NCBI GenBank assembly: GCA_029541985.1
Contig: CP095414.1
Coordinates: forward strand, 310,001 to 374,000
Reading direction: 5' to 3'
DNA: 64,000 bases
Source of the DNA: Bacteroidales bacterium F22
GTDB taxonomy: Bacteria; Bacteroidota; Bacteroidia; Bacteroidales; Bacteroidaceae
Part shown: in pieces, positions 44,061-53,352 of the stretch
Numbering within the stretch: position 1 is the stretch's first letter
Layout of the letters: every line of letters begins with the position of its first letter
Program-made: the position numbers and the translations under genes
Notes under the pieces: model-generated
Told to the model about the DNA's origin: nothing
Database searches by the model: none
What the model saw: the letters and a program-made list of their open reading frames with translations, nothing else

Positions 44061-46376
44061 ATGATGAATCTATTTAATAACCATATATCAATACCAAATT
44101 CGTTAACTCGCTTCGTCATTTGTTTTGTTTTGATGAAGTGTCTGTTAGTTATGTCTGGATGTGTGTGTGTCAATGCGACTGTTGGGGAGAATCGTTTAGA
44201 CCATCATAAGCGTAATGCTCATGCTGCTGGTCTCTTTCATCGAAAAAAAATATTATCTGTTACTGACTCTGTCATCCAAGAAGTTCAAAAGCGGGGAGTC
44301 TATTATCGTCATCAAGTAAAAGAATTTAGTGCTCAGATGTATCTCAAAGGGTCTGTCGAGTTGAAACGGCGAAACTTCCTACTGAAATACGTCCCTTTCA
44401 TGTTTCATCTCCAGAAAGATGAGAATTTTTATGTAATGGAATCAGTGAGTGATTTGCATTATACTAGTCCGAATCTATATGACCAGAAGATGATTGCTGC
44501 TCAAGGAACTGTTAAGGCGGGCAATGTGTATGCTTCTACCATGCTTAGGCATCTCAAGGTGCAAGTCTATGATGACTATCTCTTAGATGGACAGGTGTTG
44601 TCACCAATTGGTCAGAAAGCTAACCATTATTATAAGTATCATCTAGATTCGATCTATCGTACTCAAGGAAATATTGCGTATAAGATTTCTTTCACCCCAG
44701 TGAATAGTAGCTATCAGTTGGCTAGGGGGTATCTTGTCGTGAGTGGGGGAAATTGGAGTGTGAGGGAATTTTACTTCAAAGCTAAGACGGATTTCTTTGA
44801 GATTTCAAATCTGGTTAATTACGGAGAACTAGGTACTAAGAAGGAATTGTTACCTACTGATTTTGATGTATGGATTACATTTCGATTTCTAAAAAATAAA
44901 TTGTATGGTGCTTATACTGCGAAGATTGATTACAAAGAAATCGATGTCGACCCTTATTTGTCGTGCGATATCACTATCCATAAGAAGAGACAATTAGATA
45001 TGTCCAAGGCCTATACGCTGAGTCTTGACAAACAGGAGGTTTGTGTGGATAGTGCTGTATTTGCTAAATATCGTCCCATTCCTCTTAATAGTGAAGAATT
45101 AGCTTGTTATCAACGATATAAGAAGCATGCAGATTTTGAGCTAGAATATCCTGAAACGAAGACTAAGAATGTGAACTTTTGGGGAGAAGTTAGTGACCGA
45201 TTGCTTAGGAGTTATACGTTCGATTGGAAAAAAGCGGGATCTTTAAAAGGTTCTGCTATTTTTAATCCTTTTTATCTGAGTTATGATGGGAAGAATGGAT
45301 TGAGTTACAAACAACGTTTTAAGTACAACCGTATATTCACCGGGGATAGATTGCTTCGGGTGTCTCCCAAAGTGGGCTACAATTTTACGCATAAGGAGTT
45401 TTATTGGGATCTTTATAGCGAGTGGTACTATGCTCCAAAATGGAATGCGGCTATTCTTATGGAGGTCGGATGGGGAAATCGAATTTATAATAGTCAGTTA
45501 GTAGATATGCTTCGCGAATCGAGTGGGGATACTTTTGATTGGGATCAAATCAATCTATCTACCTTTAAAGATAGGCATCTGTCTATTCTTCATGAAGTGG
45601 AACCTTGGAATGGTGTGAAGATAGCAGCTGGTTTCATTGGACATAACCGTACTGAAGTAAACAAAACGAAGTTGGTGATTACTGACGATACTGATGATGG
45701 GGCGTCGTCTAAACCTTACGATCCTGAGATAGTCAGTCAATTGCAACATTCATATTGTAGTTTCTCTCCTAGGGTTCGTATTAAGTGGGTTCCCTATCAA
45801 TCTTATTACTATGATGGGTTTCGTAAGGTGAATTTGGATTCTAATAGTCCTACCTTTACTCTTGATTGGGAACGTGCTTTGCCTGGTGTATTTAATTGCT
45901 CGATGCAGTATGAACGTTGGGAGTTTGATATGCAACAACGACTTCGTGTGGCACCTCTTACGGACTTATATTATCGATTCGGAGCTGGAGTTTATACAAA
46001 TCATAAGAATACTTACTTTGCTGATTTCCTTTACTTTTCAAAGAATAATTTACCTAGTGGCTGGAATGATGATATTTCTGGAAACTTCTATCAGTTGAAT
46101 CGTTCTGACTTTAACTCCTCTGACAAATATATCCGTGCCAATATGACGTATCAATCTCCTTTCTTATTGTTTAATCGTTTGTTTCCTAAGAGAGGTTTTA
46201 CACTGAGCGAACGTCTTTATTGTGGGGTTCTTTATACTCCGTTGATGTCTCCTTATTCTGAATTTGGATACGGAATGGCAACCTCTGTTTTCGATATGGG
46301 CTTCTTCGTTGGTTTTGAAAAGTCAAAATTCCAATCTTGTGGTGTGAAGTTTACTTTCGAATTGTTTAGTCGATAA
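44061..46376 (+). CDS. DUF5686 family outer-membrane protein
   Basis: A 771-aa protein from the ATG at 44061. A hydrophobic stretch (FVICFVLMKCLLVMSGCVCV, about residues 18-37) acts as signal; it ends in MSGC, which could be a lipobox. The body shows the DUF5686 pattern (EFSAQMYLKGSVELKRRNFL, KYHLDSIYRTQGNIAYKI, VNYGELGTKKELLPTDFDVW) and then many amphipathic strands rich in aromatics up to the terminal FTFELFSR, so an outer-membrane beta-barrel is likely. Most family members carry an N-terminal carboxypeptidase-regulatory-like domain; it is not evident here. Function unknown. Confidence 0.8.
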   Translation: MMNLFNNHISIPNSLTRFVICFVLMKCLLVMSGCVCVNATVGENRLDHHKRNAHAAGLFHRKKILSVTDSVIQEVQKRGVYYRHQVKEFSAQMYLKGSVELKRRNFLLKYVPFMFHLQKDENFYVMESVSDLHYTSPNLYDQKMIAAQGTVKAGNVYASTMLRHLKVQVYDDYLLDGQVLSPIGQKANHYYKYHLDSIYRTQGNIAYKISFTPVNSSYQLARGYLVVSGGNWSVREFYFKAKTDFFEISNLVNYGELGTKKELLPTDFDVWITFRFLKNKLYGAYTAKIDYKEIDVDPYLSCDITIHKKRQLDMSKAYTLSLDKQEVCVDSAVFAKYRPIPLNSEELACYQRYKKHADFELEYPETKTKNVNFWGEVSDRLLRSYTFDWKKAGSLKGSAIFNPFYLSYDGKNGLSYKQRFKYNRIFTGDRLLRVSPKVGYNFTHKEFYWDLYSEWYYAPKWNAAILMEVGWGNRIYNSQLVDMLRESSGDTFDWDQINLSTFKDRHLSILHEVEPWNGVKIAAGFIGHNRTEVNKTKLVITDDTDDGASSKPYDPEIVSQLQHSYCSFSPRVRIKWVPYQSYYYDGFRKVNLDSNSPTFTLDWERALPGVFNCSMQYERWEFDMQQRLRVAPLTDLYYRFGAGVYTNHKNTYFADFLYFSKNNLPSGWNDDISGNFYQLNRSDFNSSDKYIRANMTYQSPFLLFNRLFPKRGFTLSERLYCGVLYTPLMSPYSEFGYGMATSVFDMGFFVGFEKSKFQSCGVKFTFELFSR

Positions 46377-46452
46377 GGTGTCGTGGTGGTGATTTGTTCT
46401 CGTACCGTCGAAGATGATCGCTTTATTTATTGGACGTTATTGGCTATTATCA

Positions 46453-46460
46453 TATCTTTG
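46453..46460 (+). promoter_or_regulatory. Promoter of the C1 peptidase gene
   Basis: TATCTTTG fits the -7 consensus, with TTGG (46431-46434) 18 bp upstream as a possible -33. It is 42 nt before the ATG at 46502. Confidence 0.55.
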
Positions 46461-46501
46461 CGTTTCTGAATATTTATAACTCTTTAATCAAAATAGCTAT
46501 T

Positions 46502-47905
46502 ATGAATAAATCGATTCAACTACTTCTAGGTGCAGGAGTATTTATTAGTATGGGCTCTCAGTCCATCAATGCCCAAGTCAAAGGAGGTATTACTCCTGAT
46601 ATGATGAATCAAATTCGGACTTCGTATCATGCGACTCCAACGAACAGGGCATTGGGAAACGCCATTCGCAATGTCTCTATTCAGGATATTGCTAAAAATA
46701 GTGATGGACATATCAAGTTGGATAATTTCTTTTCTGATGAAGTAAAGAGCAAAGGAATTACAAATCAAAAGTCTTCTGGCAGATGCTGGTTGTTCTCGGG
46801 ACTCAATGTGCTTCGTGCCAAGATGATTGATAAGTATAATTTGGATGCTTTCACATTTAGCCAAGCGTATACTTTCTTTTATGACCAATTAGAAAAATCG
46901 AATTTGTTCCTTCAAGGTGTCATCGATACGAGTGATAAGGATATGGATGATAAAATGGTTGAATGGCTTTTCAAACATCCTTTGAGTGATGGAGGGCAAT
47001 TTACTGGTGTGTCTGACTTGATAAACAAATATGGGGTAGTGCCTAGTGAGGTTATGCCTGAGACTTATAGTACGGATAATACGCGCACAATGGCTCGATT
47101 AATTTCTCTTAAACTAAAAGAATATGCTCTCGAACTTCGACAAATGGCTAAGGATAGGAAGACTAGCGAGGTGATTGAAGCTCGCAAGACGGATATGTTG
47201 GGCGTGGTCTATAAGATGCTCGTTCTTAATATTGGTGAGCCTCCTACACATTTTAATTATACGCTTCGTGATGTTGATGGCAAGGTGGTTAGTTCTGGCG
47301 ACTATACTCCAAAATCTTTTTTCGATAAGTTCCTTGGCGAAGATTTGACTCATGATTATGTGATGTTGATGAATGACCCAACTAGACCTTTTGGAAAGCT
47401 TTATGAGATTGATTATGATAGACATGTGTACGATGGTTACAATTGGACGTATGTCAATCTACCTATAGACCAAATCAAAAAGATGGCTATCGCTAGTATC
47501 AAGGACAATTCGATGATGTATTTCTCTTGTGATGTGGGTAAGGCTTTTTCAAGAGAGGATGGAACTTTGGATCTTGATAATTTTGATTATAGCGACCTTT
47601 TTGGTGTGAAGTTTGGTATGAATAAACGTCAACGAATCGCTACTTTCTCTAGTGGCTCTTCTCATGCTATGACCTTAATGGCTGTTAACCTAGTCGATGG
47701 TAAACCTACTAAATGGAAGGTTGAAAATAGTTGGGGAGAAGGACCTAATGATGGACATCTTATTATCAGCGACCAATGGTTTGATGCATATATGTTCCGA
47801 TTGGTTGTCAATAAGAAGTATATCACTGAAGAGACCAAAAGTATCCTGAAGCAAAAACCAATCAGATTACCTGCTTGGGATCCTATGTTTGCTGACGAAG
47901 AATAA
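46502..47905 (+). CDS. Exported C1 family cysteine aminopeptidase (PepC/bleomycin hydrolase type)
   Basis: A 467-aa papain-fold peptidase from the ATG at 46502; a TTG at 46430 lies before the promoter. It has a signal peptide (residues 1 to about 24, ending SINAQ), so it is periplasmic, while classical PepC is cytosolic. The catalytic residues are Cys95 (SSGRCWLFSG), His388 (SSHAMTLM) and Asn409 (VENSWGEGPN). The typical PepC helical insertion between Cys and His is present. It ends at a 17-bp terminator. It probably trims imported peptides. Confidence 0.92.
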   Translation: MNKSIQLLLGAGVFISMGSQSINAQVKGGITPDMMNQIRTSYHATPTNRALGNAIRNVSIQDIAKNSDGHIKLDNFFSDEVKSKGITNQKSSGRCWLFSGLNVLRAKMIDKYNLDAFTFSQAYTFFYDQLEKSNLFLQGVIDTSDKDMDDKMVEWLFKHPLSDGGQFTGVSDLINKYGVVPSEVMPETYSTDNTRTMARLISLKLKEYALELRQMAKDRKTSEVIEARKTDMLGVVYKMLVLNIGEPPTHFNYTLRDVDGKVVSSGDYTPKSFFDKFLGEDLTHDYVMLMNDPTRPFGKLYEIDYDRHVYDGYNWTYVNLPIDQIKKMAIASIKDNSMMYFSCDVGKAFSREDGTLDLDNFDYSDLFGVKFGMNKRQRIATFSSGSSHAMTLMAVNLVDGKPTKWKVENSWGEGPNDGHLIISDQWFDAYMFRLVVNKKYITEETKSILKQKPIRLPAWDPMFADEE

Positions 47906-47971
47906 ATACAACCCAATAGATAGCTGGTCATTAAGGTTTTAATATGCTTGTCATCAGCTTATGTTTGTAAT

Positions 47972-48007
47972 AAAACGAGGACTCTAATAGATTAGAGTCC
48001 TCGTTTT
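47972..48007. terminator. Bidirectional terminator between the C1 peptidase gene and maf
   Basis: A perfect 17-bp stem (47972-47988 with 47991-48007) starting AAAACGAGG and ending CCTCGTTTT, so each strand ends in T. It lies between convergent genes. Confidence 0.9.
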
Positions 48008-48057
48008 GTGTTGTATAAGTGCTTGCATCTGCAAGTGGTAACGGGCATGGTCAGTAA

Positions 48058-48639
48058 TTAAAATTTTGATAATTGACTGTATAATTGCTGTATAGGTAGT
48101 CCCATTACATTGTAAAAACTGCCGTTGATACTCGAGACGCCAATATAACCTATCCATTCTTGAACACCGTAACTACCGGCTTTGTCCATGGGGTGGTATC
48201 TCTTGATGTAATAATCAATATCTTCTTCGCAGAACGTGACGAAAGTTACCGCTGTAGTTGACGAAAAAGAAATTTGTTTTTCTTTCGTTGAGATGGAAAC
48301 GCCAGTCACTACTTGACTGGTACACCCTGATAATTGCTGAAGCATAGCTTTTGCTTCGTCTTCGTCTTTCGGTTTGCCCAAGACATGATCTTCTAGCAGG
48401 ACAATCGTATCAGCAGTAATCAAGAGCTCATCATCGCTCAATGTAGGGAGATAAAATTGGGCTTTGAGTTTTGCTAAATATTCAGGAATATCATGGGAGG
48501 ATAAAGTGTTTGGATAGGTCTCATCTATACCATCAATGACTCGCACTTCAAAAGGGAGATCTATTCCTTCTAAGAGTTGATGCCTACGTGGAGATGCTGA
48601 ACCTAAGATTACTTTATACTTGGATAAGTTATGTAACAT
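48058..48639 (-). CDS. maf: Maf family nucleotide pyrophosphatase
   Basis: Hydrolyses non-canonical or excess nucleoside triphosphates such as dTTP/UTP. The 193-aa protein has the Maf signature LGSASPRRHQLL near the N-terminus, ITADTIVLLEDHVLGKPKDEDEA in the middle and YHPMDKAGSYGVQEWIG with the C-terminal contacts. The subclass (YhdE- versus YceF-like) is not certain, though the Q of GVQEW favours the dTTP/UTP type. It is the last gene of a seven-gene minus-strand operon, 25 bp after the KdsC-like gene. Confidence 0.93.
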   Translation of the reverse strand: MLHNLSKYKVILGSASPRRHQLLEGIDLPFEVRVIDGIDETYPNTLSSHDIPEYLAKLKAQFYLPTLSDDELLITADTIVLLEDHVLGKPKDEDEAKAMLQQLSGCTSQVVTGVSISTKEKQISFSSTTAVTFVTFCEEDIDYYIKRYHPMDKAGSYGVQEWIGYIGVSSINGSFYNVMGLPIQQLYSQLSKF

Positions 48640-48664
48640 GTTATGTGTATTTTGTCAATGTAGA

Positions 48665-49186
48665 CTACCAGCCAAAGGCTTCGTCTTTCATCCATAAATT
48701 GTTCGCTTTCAATACTTGCTCTATCACATCGCGTCCTGCTCCAGAACCTCCATTATATGGAGAGATATACTTACACATAGCTTTTACCTCGGGTACTGCA
48801 TCCGCAGGACAAGTGGGCAATCCACATGTCTTGAGTATATCTAAGTCGGGGATATCATCTCCCATATATAATATCTCTTCATCTTTGAGATTATAAGCGG
48901 CTTTCCATTTACGATAATCCTTGATTTTTATTGAACTACCCATAAATAGTTCTTTGATACCCAAAGCTTCGTATCTGATTCGAACTGCTGAGGTATTTCC
49001 ACCAGTAATGATTGCGATGTGGATACCACACTTTACTGCTAGTTGTAGGGCATAACCGTCATGGATATTTGCTGTTCTCAATGGTTCGCCTGTAGATGAC
49101 AATGAAATCTGTTGGGCGCTAAGTACACCATCGATATCAAAAGCCAATGCTTTTATCTTACTAAGGTCATAGTTTATGCTCGACAT
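48665..49186 (-). CDS. KdsC-like HAD phosphatase (Kdo-8-phosphate phosphatase)
   Basis: A 173-aa HAD protein of the cap-less C0 class, the size of KdsC. The nucleophile motif is AFDIDGVLS (Asp17, Asp19), motif [10 protein letters not shown], and motif [18 protein letters not shown]. KdsC removes phosphate from Kdo-8-P, the product of KdsA, and a kdsA gene is in the window at 18491-19309. The C-terminal [14 protein letters not shown] segment is also typical. It begins 7 bp after the DUF2520 gene. The substrate is inferred from family. Confidence 0.88.
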   Translation of the reverse strand: MSSINYDLSKIKALAFDIDGVLSAQQISLSSTGEPLRTANIHDGYALQLAVKCGIHIAIITGGNTSAVRIRYEALGIKELFMGSSIKIKDYRKWKAAYNLKDEEILYMGDDIPDLDILKTCGLPTCPADAVPEVKAMCKYISPYNGGSGAGRDVIEQVLKANNLWMKDEAFGW

Positions 49187-49193
49187 ATGCTGT

Positions 49194-50018
49194 TTATTTG
49201 TTTCGTTGGTTATTGTTTTGTGATTCCTGATAGTTCACCTGAGATGCTGTGATTGCTTTACTTACTGTCGTATATACTTCTTGTTTAATGCATTCATCAC
49301 GCAGCATCGAGATATGAGTATCCATCACTTTCAAGTCTTCTCTTCTTGCTGGACCTGTCTGACTACTTCGTGGATCGTCGTTTGTTATAGCTTTGGTCAG
49401 TGTCTCTTTAATTAGTGGAACAATCACTTCGTATGGAATGTGGTATTTTTCCAAAAGTTCATAGGAAATGGCTAGCATCTCATTGGTGAAGTTATTTGCA
49501 AATACAGCTGCTAGATGGAGTCCTTTTCGCTGTTGTGAACTGATTTTATAACAACTATGAGATAGTTTGCACGCTAGTTCAAAGAGGGTTGCCGTCAATC
49601 CTTCATTGCTTCCTTCGATAAATATGGGAACTTTCTCAAAAGATATAGGAGCTGCTTTCTGAACGGTTTGCATCGGATAAAAGACTCCTGCTAGAGTGCG
49701 ATATTGAGTCAATGTATCAAGAGATAAACTGCCTCCTGTATGAACCATAAGTGCTTGGGGAACTATCTGACCAAGCGTAGGAGCTAAATCAATCACTACA
49801 TCGTCTGGTAATGAGACGATATAGAGATCTGCTTCTTGAGAAAGGTGCTGAAGGTCAGTAGTATAGGAGCAATGAAGTGTGTTAGCTAATAGTGCTGCCG
49901 ATGATTCTGTACGGCTATATACTTGTGAAATGACTAAGTTTGCTCGTTGGAGGGCTATGGCCAAATTCGTAGCCATATTCCCTGCTCCTATAAAGATAAT
50001 TTCACGAATCGCCTTCAT
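49194..50018 (-). CDS. Rossmann-fold and DUF2520 domain protein
   Basis: A 274-aa NAD(P)-dependent-type protein. The N-terminal [10 protein letters not shown] (11-20) is a Rossmann glycine loop close to that of Pro[11 protein letters not shown] and [13 protein letters not shown] follow. The C-terminal domain is the all-helical DUF2520 ([17 protein letters not shown] and [22 protein letters not shown]). It resembles pyrroline-5-carboxylate and 6-phosphogluconate-type dehydrogenases but the substrate is not established. It sits 19 bp after the nitroreductase gene and 7 bp before the KdsC-like gene. Confidence 0.87.
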   Translation of the reverse strand: MKAIREIIFIGAGNMATNLAIALQRANLVISQVYSRTESSAALLANTLHCSYTTDLQHLSQEADLYIVSLPDDVVIDLAPTLGQIVPQALMVHTGGSLSLDTLTQYRTLAGVFYPMQTVQKAAPISFEKVPIFIEGSNEGLTATLFELACKLSHSCYKISSQQRKGLHLAAVFANNFTNEMLAISYELLEKYHIPYEVIVPLIKETLTKAITNDDPRSSQTGPARREDLKVMDTHISMLRDECIKQEVYTTVSKAITASQVNYQESQNNNQRNK

Positions 50019-50037
50019 CTTACCAATCTTTTATCTA

Positions 50038-50655
50038 TTATGATTTTTGCTCTACTTCCTTTTTTCGTTCTGCAGTCATAGATTCTAATTGGCAAGCATC
50101 AATGAGAGCTTGTGCAGCATCTTCGGGAGTCTTCACGTGGTCGATATGTACCTTTTCCCATTCCAATTCGTCTAGTTTGGCTGGTGCTGTTTCGACTGCT
50201 TTGTGTCCAATTGCTATGATACATATCACTTGTTGCTGCAACGGAATATTTAGTAGTTTCCGGATATAATCCTCACTGTTTATACCATCGGCTGTCTGAC
50301 GCTCACGAACATGTACCCAACAGCTTCCTAATTTTAAATCTTCGGCTTGTAGCTGAATGTATGTGGCAGCTATGGCAGCATCTTCAACCCATGTGTCTGA
50401 GATTAATGGGTCTGTCGTAACGACAATAGCTAGTGCGGCACCTGCTATTAACTGGGCACCACTTGTCTTACTAAGTGATAGTTTCTGAAGTTTTTCTTTA
50501 TCTTCAACTGCTACAAATTGCCAAGGTCTCCTGTGACGACCACTTGGTGCTAATAAAGCAGATTGAATCAGTGTGACTACTTCATCTTGTGATAGTTTCT
50601 CATCTGTAAAACGTCGCGTAGAATGACGCTTTATGATTAAATCTTGAAAATTCAT
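50038..50655 (-). CDS. Nitroreductase family flavoprotein
   Basis: A 205-aa FMN-dependent oxidoreductase of the NfsB/Frp-like fold. The N-terminal IIKRHSTRRFTDEKLSQDEV and LLAPSGRHRRPWQFVAVED hold the FMN-binding residues; GSCWVHVRERQT and CIIAIGHKAVETAP complete the domain. The physiological substrate cannot be told; quinones, flavins and nitroaromatics are usual. It lies 26 bp after the rlmI-like gene in the same operon. Confidence 0.9.
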   Translation of the reverse strand: MNFQDLIIKRHSTRRFTDEKLSQDEVVTLIQSALLAPSGRHRRPWQFVAVEDKEKLQKLSLSKTSGAQLIAGAALAIVVTTDPLISDTWVEDAAIAATYIQLQAEDLKLGSCWVHVRERQTADGINSEDYIRKLLNIPLQQQVICIIAIGHKAVETAPAKLDELEWEKVHIDHVKTPEDAAQALIDACQLESMTAERKKEVEQKS

Positions 50656-50681
50656 TGAGTTCTGTTTTTGTTGTCGTTAAA

Positions 50682-51872
50682 CTATTCTATATATAGAACC
50701 AATCCTTTGAGGTATTCTCCTTCAGGATGATATAGGCTAATCGGGTGGTCAGCTGGTTGTGTCAACTGATGGAGGATGCGTACACTTCGTCCGGTCATTG
50801 CAGCAGCTGAAAAAATGGCTGTTCTGAATTGGTCTTTAGAAATGACTTGAGAACAAGAGAAGGTAAATAGAATCCCACCTGGCTGAATCTTTTCTATTGC
50901 TTTTGCATTAAGTCGTTTATAACCTTGAAGGGCGTTGCGAATAGCTCCTCTATGTTTCGCAAATGCGGGCGGGTCAAGAACGATTAGGTCGTATTGGTCT
51001 CCCATACGGTCTAGATACTTGAAGGCATCTTCGGTATAGGCTGTATGACGTGCATCATCTGGAAAGTTCAGTTCTACATTTTGTTTTGTGAGTTCCACTG
51101 CTTTGGCACTGCTGTCTACTGAATGAACGATTTTGGCATCACCACGCATCGCATAGAATGAGAAACCTCCTGTATAGCAAAACATGTTGAGGACTGAACG
51201 ACCATGACTATATTTTTCTAATAGGGCACGATTGTCTCGTTGGTCGACGAAAAAGCCTGTTTTCTGTCCTTTGAGCCAATCAACGTGGAACTTTAATCCG
51301 TTTTCTAAAGCTATGTTTTCTTTGCTTCCCCCAATTAAAAATCCATTTTCTGGATATAAATCGGCTTTGTATGGAAGGGTCGTCTCACTTTTATAATAGA
51401 CATTCTTGATTACACCAATTTGCCCTTTGGTTGCTTCGACGATGGCTTCTGCTATCTCCATACGTTGAAGATGCATACCCGCTGAGTGGGCCTGCATTAC
51501 TGCGGTCTCGCCATAGACATCTACAATAAGTCCAGGTAAATTATCGCCTTCTCCATGAACAAGGCGATATGTCGTATTGGTCTTGGAACCTGCCACACCT
51601 ATTTGTTTACGAACGGCGTATGCATGCATTAGCTTCTCTCCCCAAAAGGAATGATCGACTAATTGATCTTCCTTCCAAGAGAGTACACGTACAGTAATAC
51701 TACCTATCTGATAATGTCCATAGGCGATAAAATCACCTTTGGATGTATATACCTTGACTATTTCACCCTCTTCTGGTTCGGCTTCTTTGGAAGCGATTGC
51801 ACCAGAAAAGATCCATGGGTGATATCGTTTTAACGACTCTTCTTTCTTGGGCTTTAAATGAATATTAATCAT
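50682..51872 (-). CDS. rlmI: Class I SAM-dependent rRNA large-subunit methyltransferase, RlmI-like
   Basis: Probably makes 5-methylcytidine in 23S rRNA (C1962 in E. coli). The 396-aa protein has an N-terminal PUA-type RNA-binding domain (about 1-80, HPWIFSGAI and VKVYTSKGDFIAYGHY), an EEHEE-like middle part and a C-terminal Rossmann methyltransferase with the SAM loop MFCYTGGFSFYAM, VHSVDSSAKAVEL, the catalytic-region LDPPAFAKHRG and FTFSCSQVI. Its ATG overlaps the stop of the exonuclease gene by 4 bp (ATGA-type coupling). Confidence 0.9.
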   Translation of the reverse strand: MINIHLKPKKEESLKRYHPWIFSGAIASKEAEPEEGEIVKVYTSKGDFIAYGHYQIGSITVRVLSWKEDQLVDHSFWGEKLMHAYAVRKQIGVAGSKTNTTYRLVHGEGDNLPGLIVDVYGETAVMQAHSAGMHLQRMEIAEAIVEATKGQIGVIKNVYYKSETTLPYKADLYPENGFLIGGSKENIALENGLKFHVDWLKGQKTGFFVDQRDNRALLEKYSHGRSVLNMFCYTGGFSFYAMRGDAKIVHSVDSSAKAVELTKQNVELNFPDDARHTAYTEDAFKYLDRMGDQYDLIVLDPPAFAKHRGAIRNALQGYKRLNAKAIEKIQPGGILFTFSCSQVISKDQFRTAIFSAAAMTGRSVRILHQLTQPADHPISLYHPEGEYLKGLVLYIE

Positions 51873-52690
51873 ATTGTGGATGCTTGTTTTGTTTCTATTG
51901 ATTTCTTTGCTGCTTGTTTGGCTAGATAAGCTTCATGTTCTGCTTTCTTTTTTGCCTTTTTTGCATTACGCTCTAATCGTAGTACTCTAGTCTGTTCCAC
52001 GTCTTTTTCTGTGATGACCCCTTGCTTCAATAAATCTAATACTATCTGTTCTTCTTGATTGTCATCGTAAGGAATCACTTTGTATTTCCCTTTTGTATAA
52101 TTCTGAAGAAGCTCATTGTATATTTGAAGACATGCTACAGCATCAAAAGCCGCATATCGTTGTTGAGCTGGTGTCAATTCTTCAGCCTCCCAATTAGTTA
52201 GACGTTGGGATTTCGATAGTTTCTGTTTAAATAAGATTGCGTAAATCTTTTGCAGTCCTTTTTCTCCGATACCATATTTGGGTACCATGTGTTGGAGTTC
52301 GACCACTCCTTTGGGCTTGATGTCTTGATTGCTGTTTTCTTTTTTACGGCGGAACATCAAAAAATCATCATGTAGGCTGAGTCCTACCTTGATTATTTTT
52401 TTGTTACTGAGTAGATCGATTAAACTATCTGGAAATCCTATCTTATTGAGACGAAAGAGATACGCTTTGTCTGCCGAAGCTATTTGAAGAAGACACACCT
52501 GATTGATGTGACCTTTCTTAAATGAGGGCTTTGTTTCACTATCTATACCTAAAAGAGTCTGTTGATTCAATTCTTTTATGGCTCGTTCATAAGTTTCTTC
52601 CGTGTCTATTAGCTCAAGTGGGCCATCGTAGATAGCTTTTGGATATAAGTTGACTGTTGTTTTGTCAATTTTTTCTAACAATGCTTTCAT
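51869..52690 (-). CDS. DEDD-type 3'-5' exonuclease domain protein (RNase D-like)
   Basis: A 273-aa single-domain exonuclease. Exo I is LLGIDSETKPS (Asp, Glu), Exo II VGLSLHDDFLMFRRK, and Exo III RYAAFDAVACLQIYNELL, which fits DEDDy nucleases of the RNase D/WRN group. There is no HRDC domain, unlike E. coli RNase D. The C-terminus is a basic, Ala/Lys-rich helix (KKAEHEAYLAKQAAKKS). It overlaps both neighbours by 4 bp, so translation is coupled. The substrate is probably structured RNA, but this is inference. Confidence 0.88.
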   Translation of the reverse strand: MKALLEKIDKTTVNLYPKAIYDGPLELIDTEETYERAIKELNQQTLLGIDSETKPSFKKGHINQVCLLQIASADKAYLFRLNKIGFPDSLIDLLSNKKIIKVGLSLHDDFLMFRRKKENSNQDIKPKGVVELQHMVPKYGIGEKGLQKIYAILFKQKLSKSQRLTNWEAEELTPAQQRYAAFDAVACLQIYNELLQNYTKGKYKVIPYDDNQEEQIVLDLLKQGVITEKDVEQTRVLRLERNAKKAKKKAEHEAYLAKQAAKKSIETKQASTI

Positions 52691-53253
52691 TCATTAATCT
52701 CCTTGTTTGTTACTAACTCTTCTTCTTGGCTTGTAGGTATCTGTGTATACATTACATCGTGTAAAGCACGCATTGCATTGCATACTTTTTGCCCCCAGTA
52801 GAGTTTAAAATTGTGTTGTACCTCTATAAGGGATTGAGTCATCGTCTCATTGATCCCCATTTGAAATACAAATAAAAAATTACGCAAATCTTGGTAAATA
52901 TCAGCCAAATCTTCTGATATATTTGCCTTGATTGGCGTATCACTATATTGCATACCTTCTTTAAATACTTCTAAGTAATCATCGTATCGTTCCATCACAT
53001 TTGCAATATTGATACGGATTATATTATAGACATCTTCTGTTACAAATTGCTCAAGCACTCCTTCTTCATCGTCAAAAATAGCTGTCGCTGGAAGAGTAGA
53101 AGCTTTTAAGTAAAGTAGTGGTAATAACTTTAATGTTCGGTCTACCAAAGTAGTGGTTGCTGTTGACTCTACACCTTCTATAAAGGCACAAAATTCGGCA
53201 GCGACAGTGACGAACTCTGCAACTGAAGGCTCAAAAATTATTTTGCTTTCCAT
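52687..53253 (-). CDS. DUF5063 domain protein
   Basis: A 188-aa, acidic, all-helical protein that opens the seven-gene operon. It shows the DUF5063 layout of Bacteroidetes, with VAEFVTVAAEFCAFIEGVES at the N-terminus, LLPLLYLKASTLP, and DDYLEVFKEGMQY followed by ISEDLADIYQDLRNFLFVFQ. It always seems to travel with the exonuclease gene (from memory). There are no catalytic motifs. It overlaps the exonuclease gene by 4 bp. Function unknown. Confidence 0.85.
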   Translation of the reverse strand: MESKIIFEPSVAEFVTVAAEFCAFIEGVESTATTTLVDRTLKLLPLLYLKASTLPATAIFDDEEGVLEQFVTEDVYNIIRINIANVMERYDDYLEVFKEGMQYSDTPIKANISEDLADIYQDLRNFLFVFQMGINETMTQSLIEVQHNFKLYWGQKVCNAMRALHDVMYTQIPTSQEEELVTNKEINE

Positions 53254-53283
53254 ATTCTGAAAATTTTATTCCTATTCGTTGCG

Positions 53284-53291
53284 CAAAGGTA
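53284..53291 (-). promoter_or_regulatory. -7 promoter element for the DUF5063-to-maf operon
   Basis: TACCTTTG on the minus strand, 31 nt upstream of the DUF5063 ATG; divergent from the ftsK promoter 14 bp away. Confidence 0.55.
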
Positions 53292-53304
53292 GGCCATTTT
53301 TTTG

Positions 53305-53312
53305 TACTTTTG
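53305..53312 (+). promoter_or_regulatory. -7 promoter element for ftsK
   Basis: TACTTTTG, 41 nt upstream of the ATG at 53353. It fits TAnnTTTG; the -33 region overlaps the opposing promoter. Confidence 0.5.
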
Positions 53313-53352
53313 CCTTTATACTCGTAAAAAATATAAGTTACCTATTAATGAC

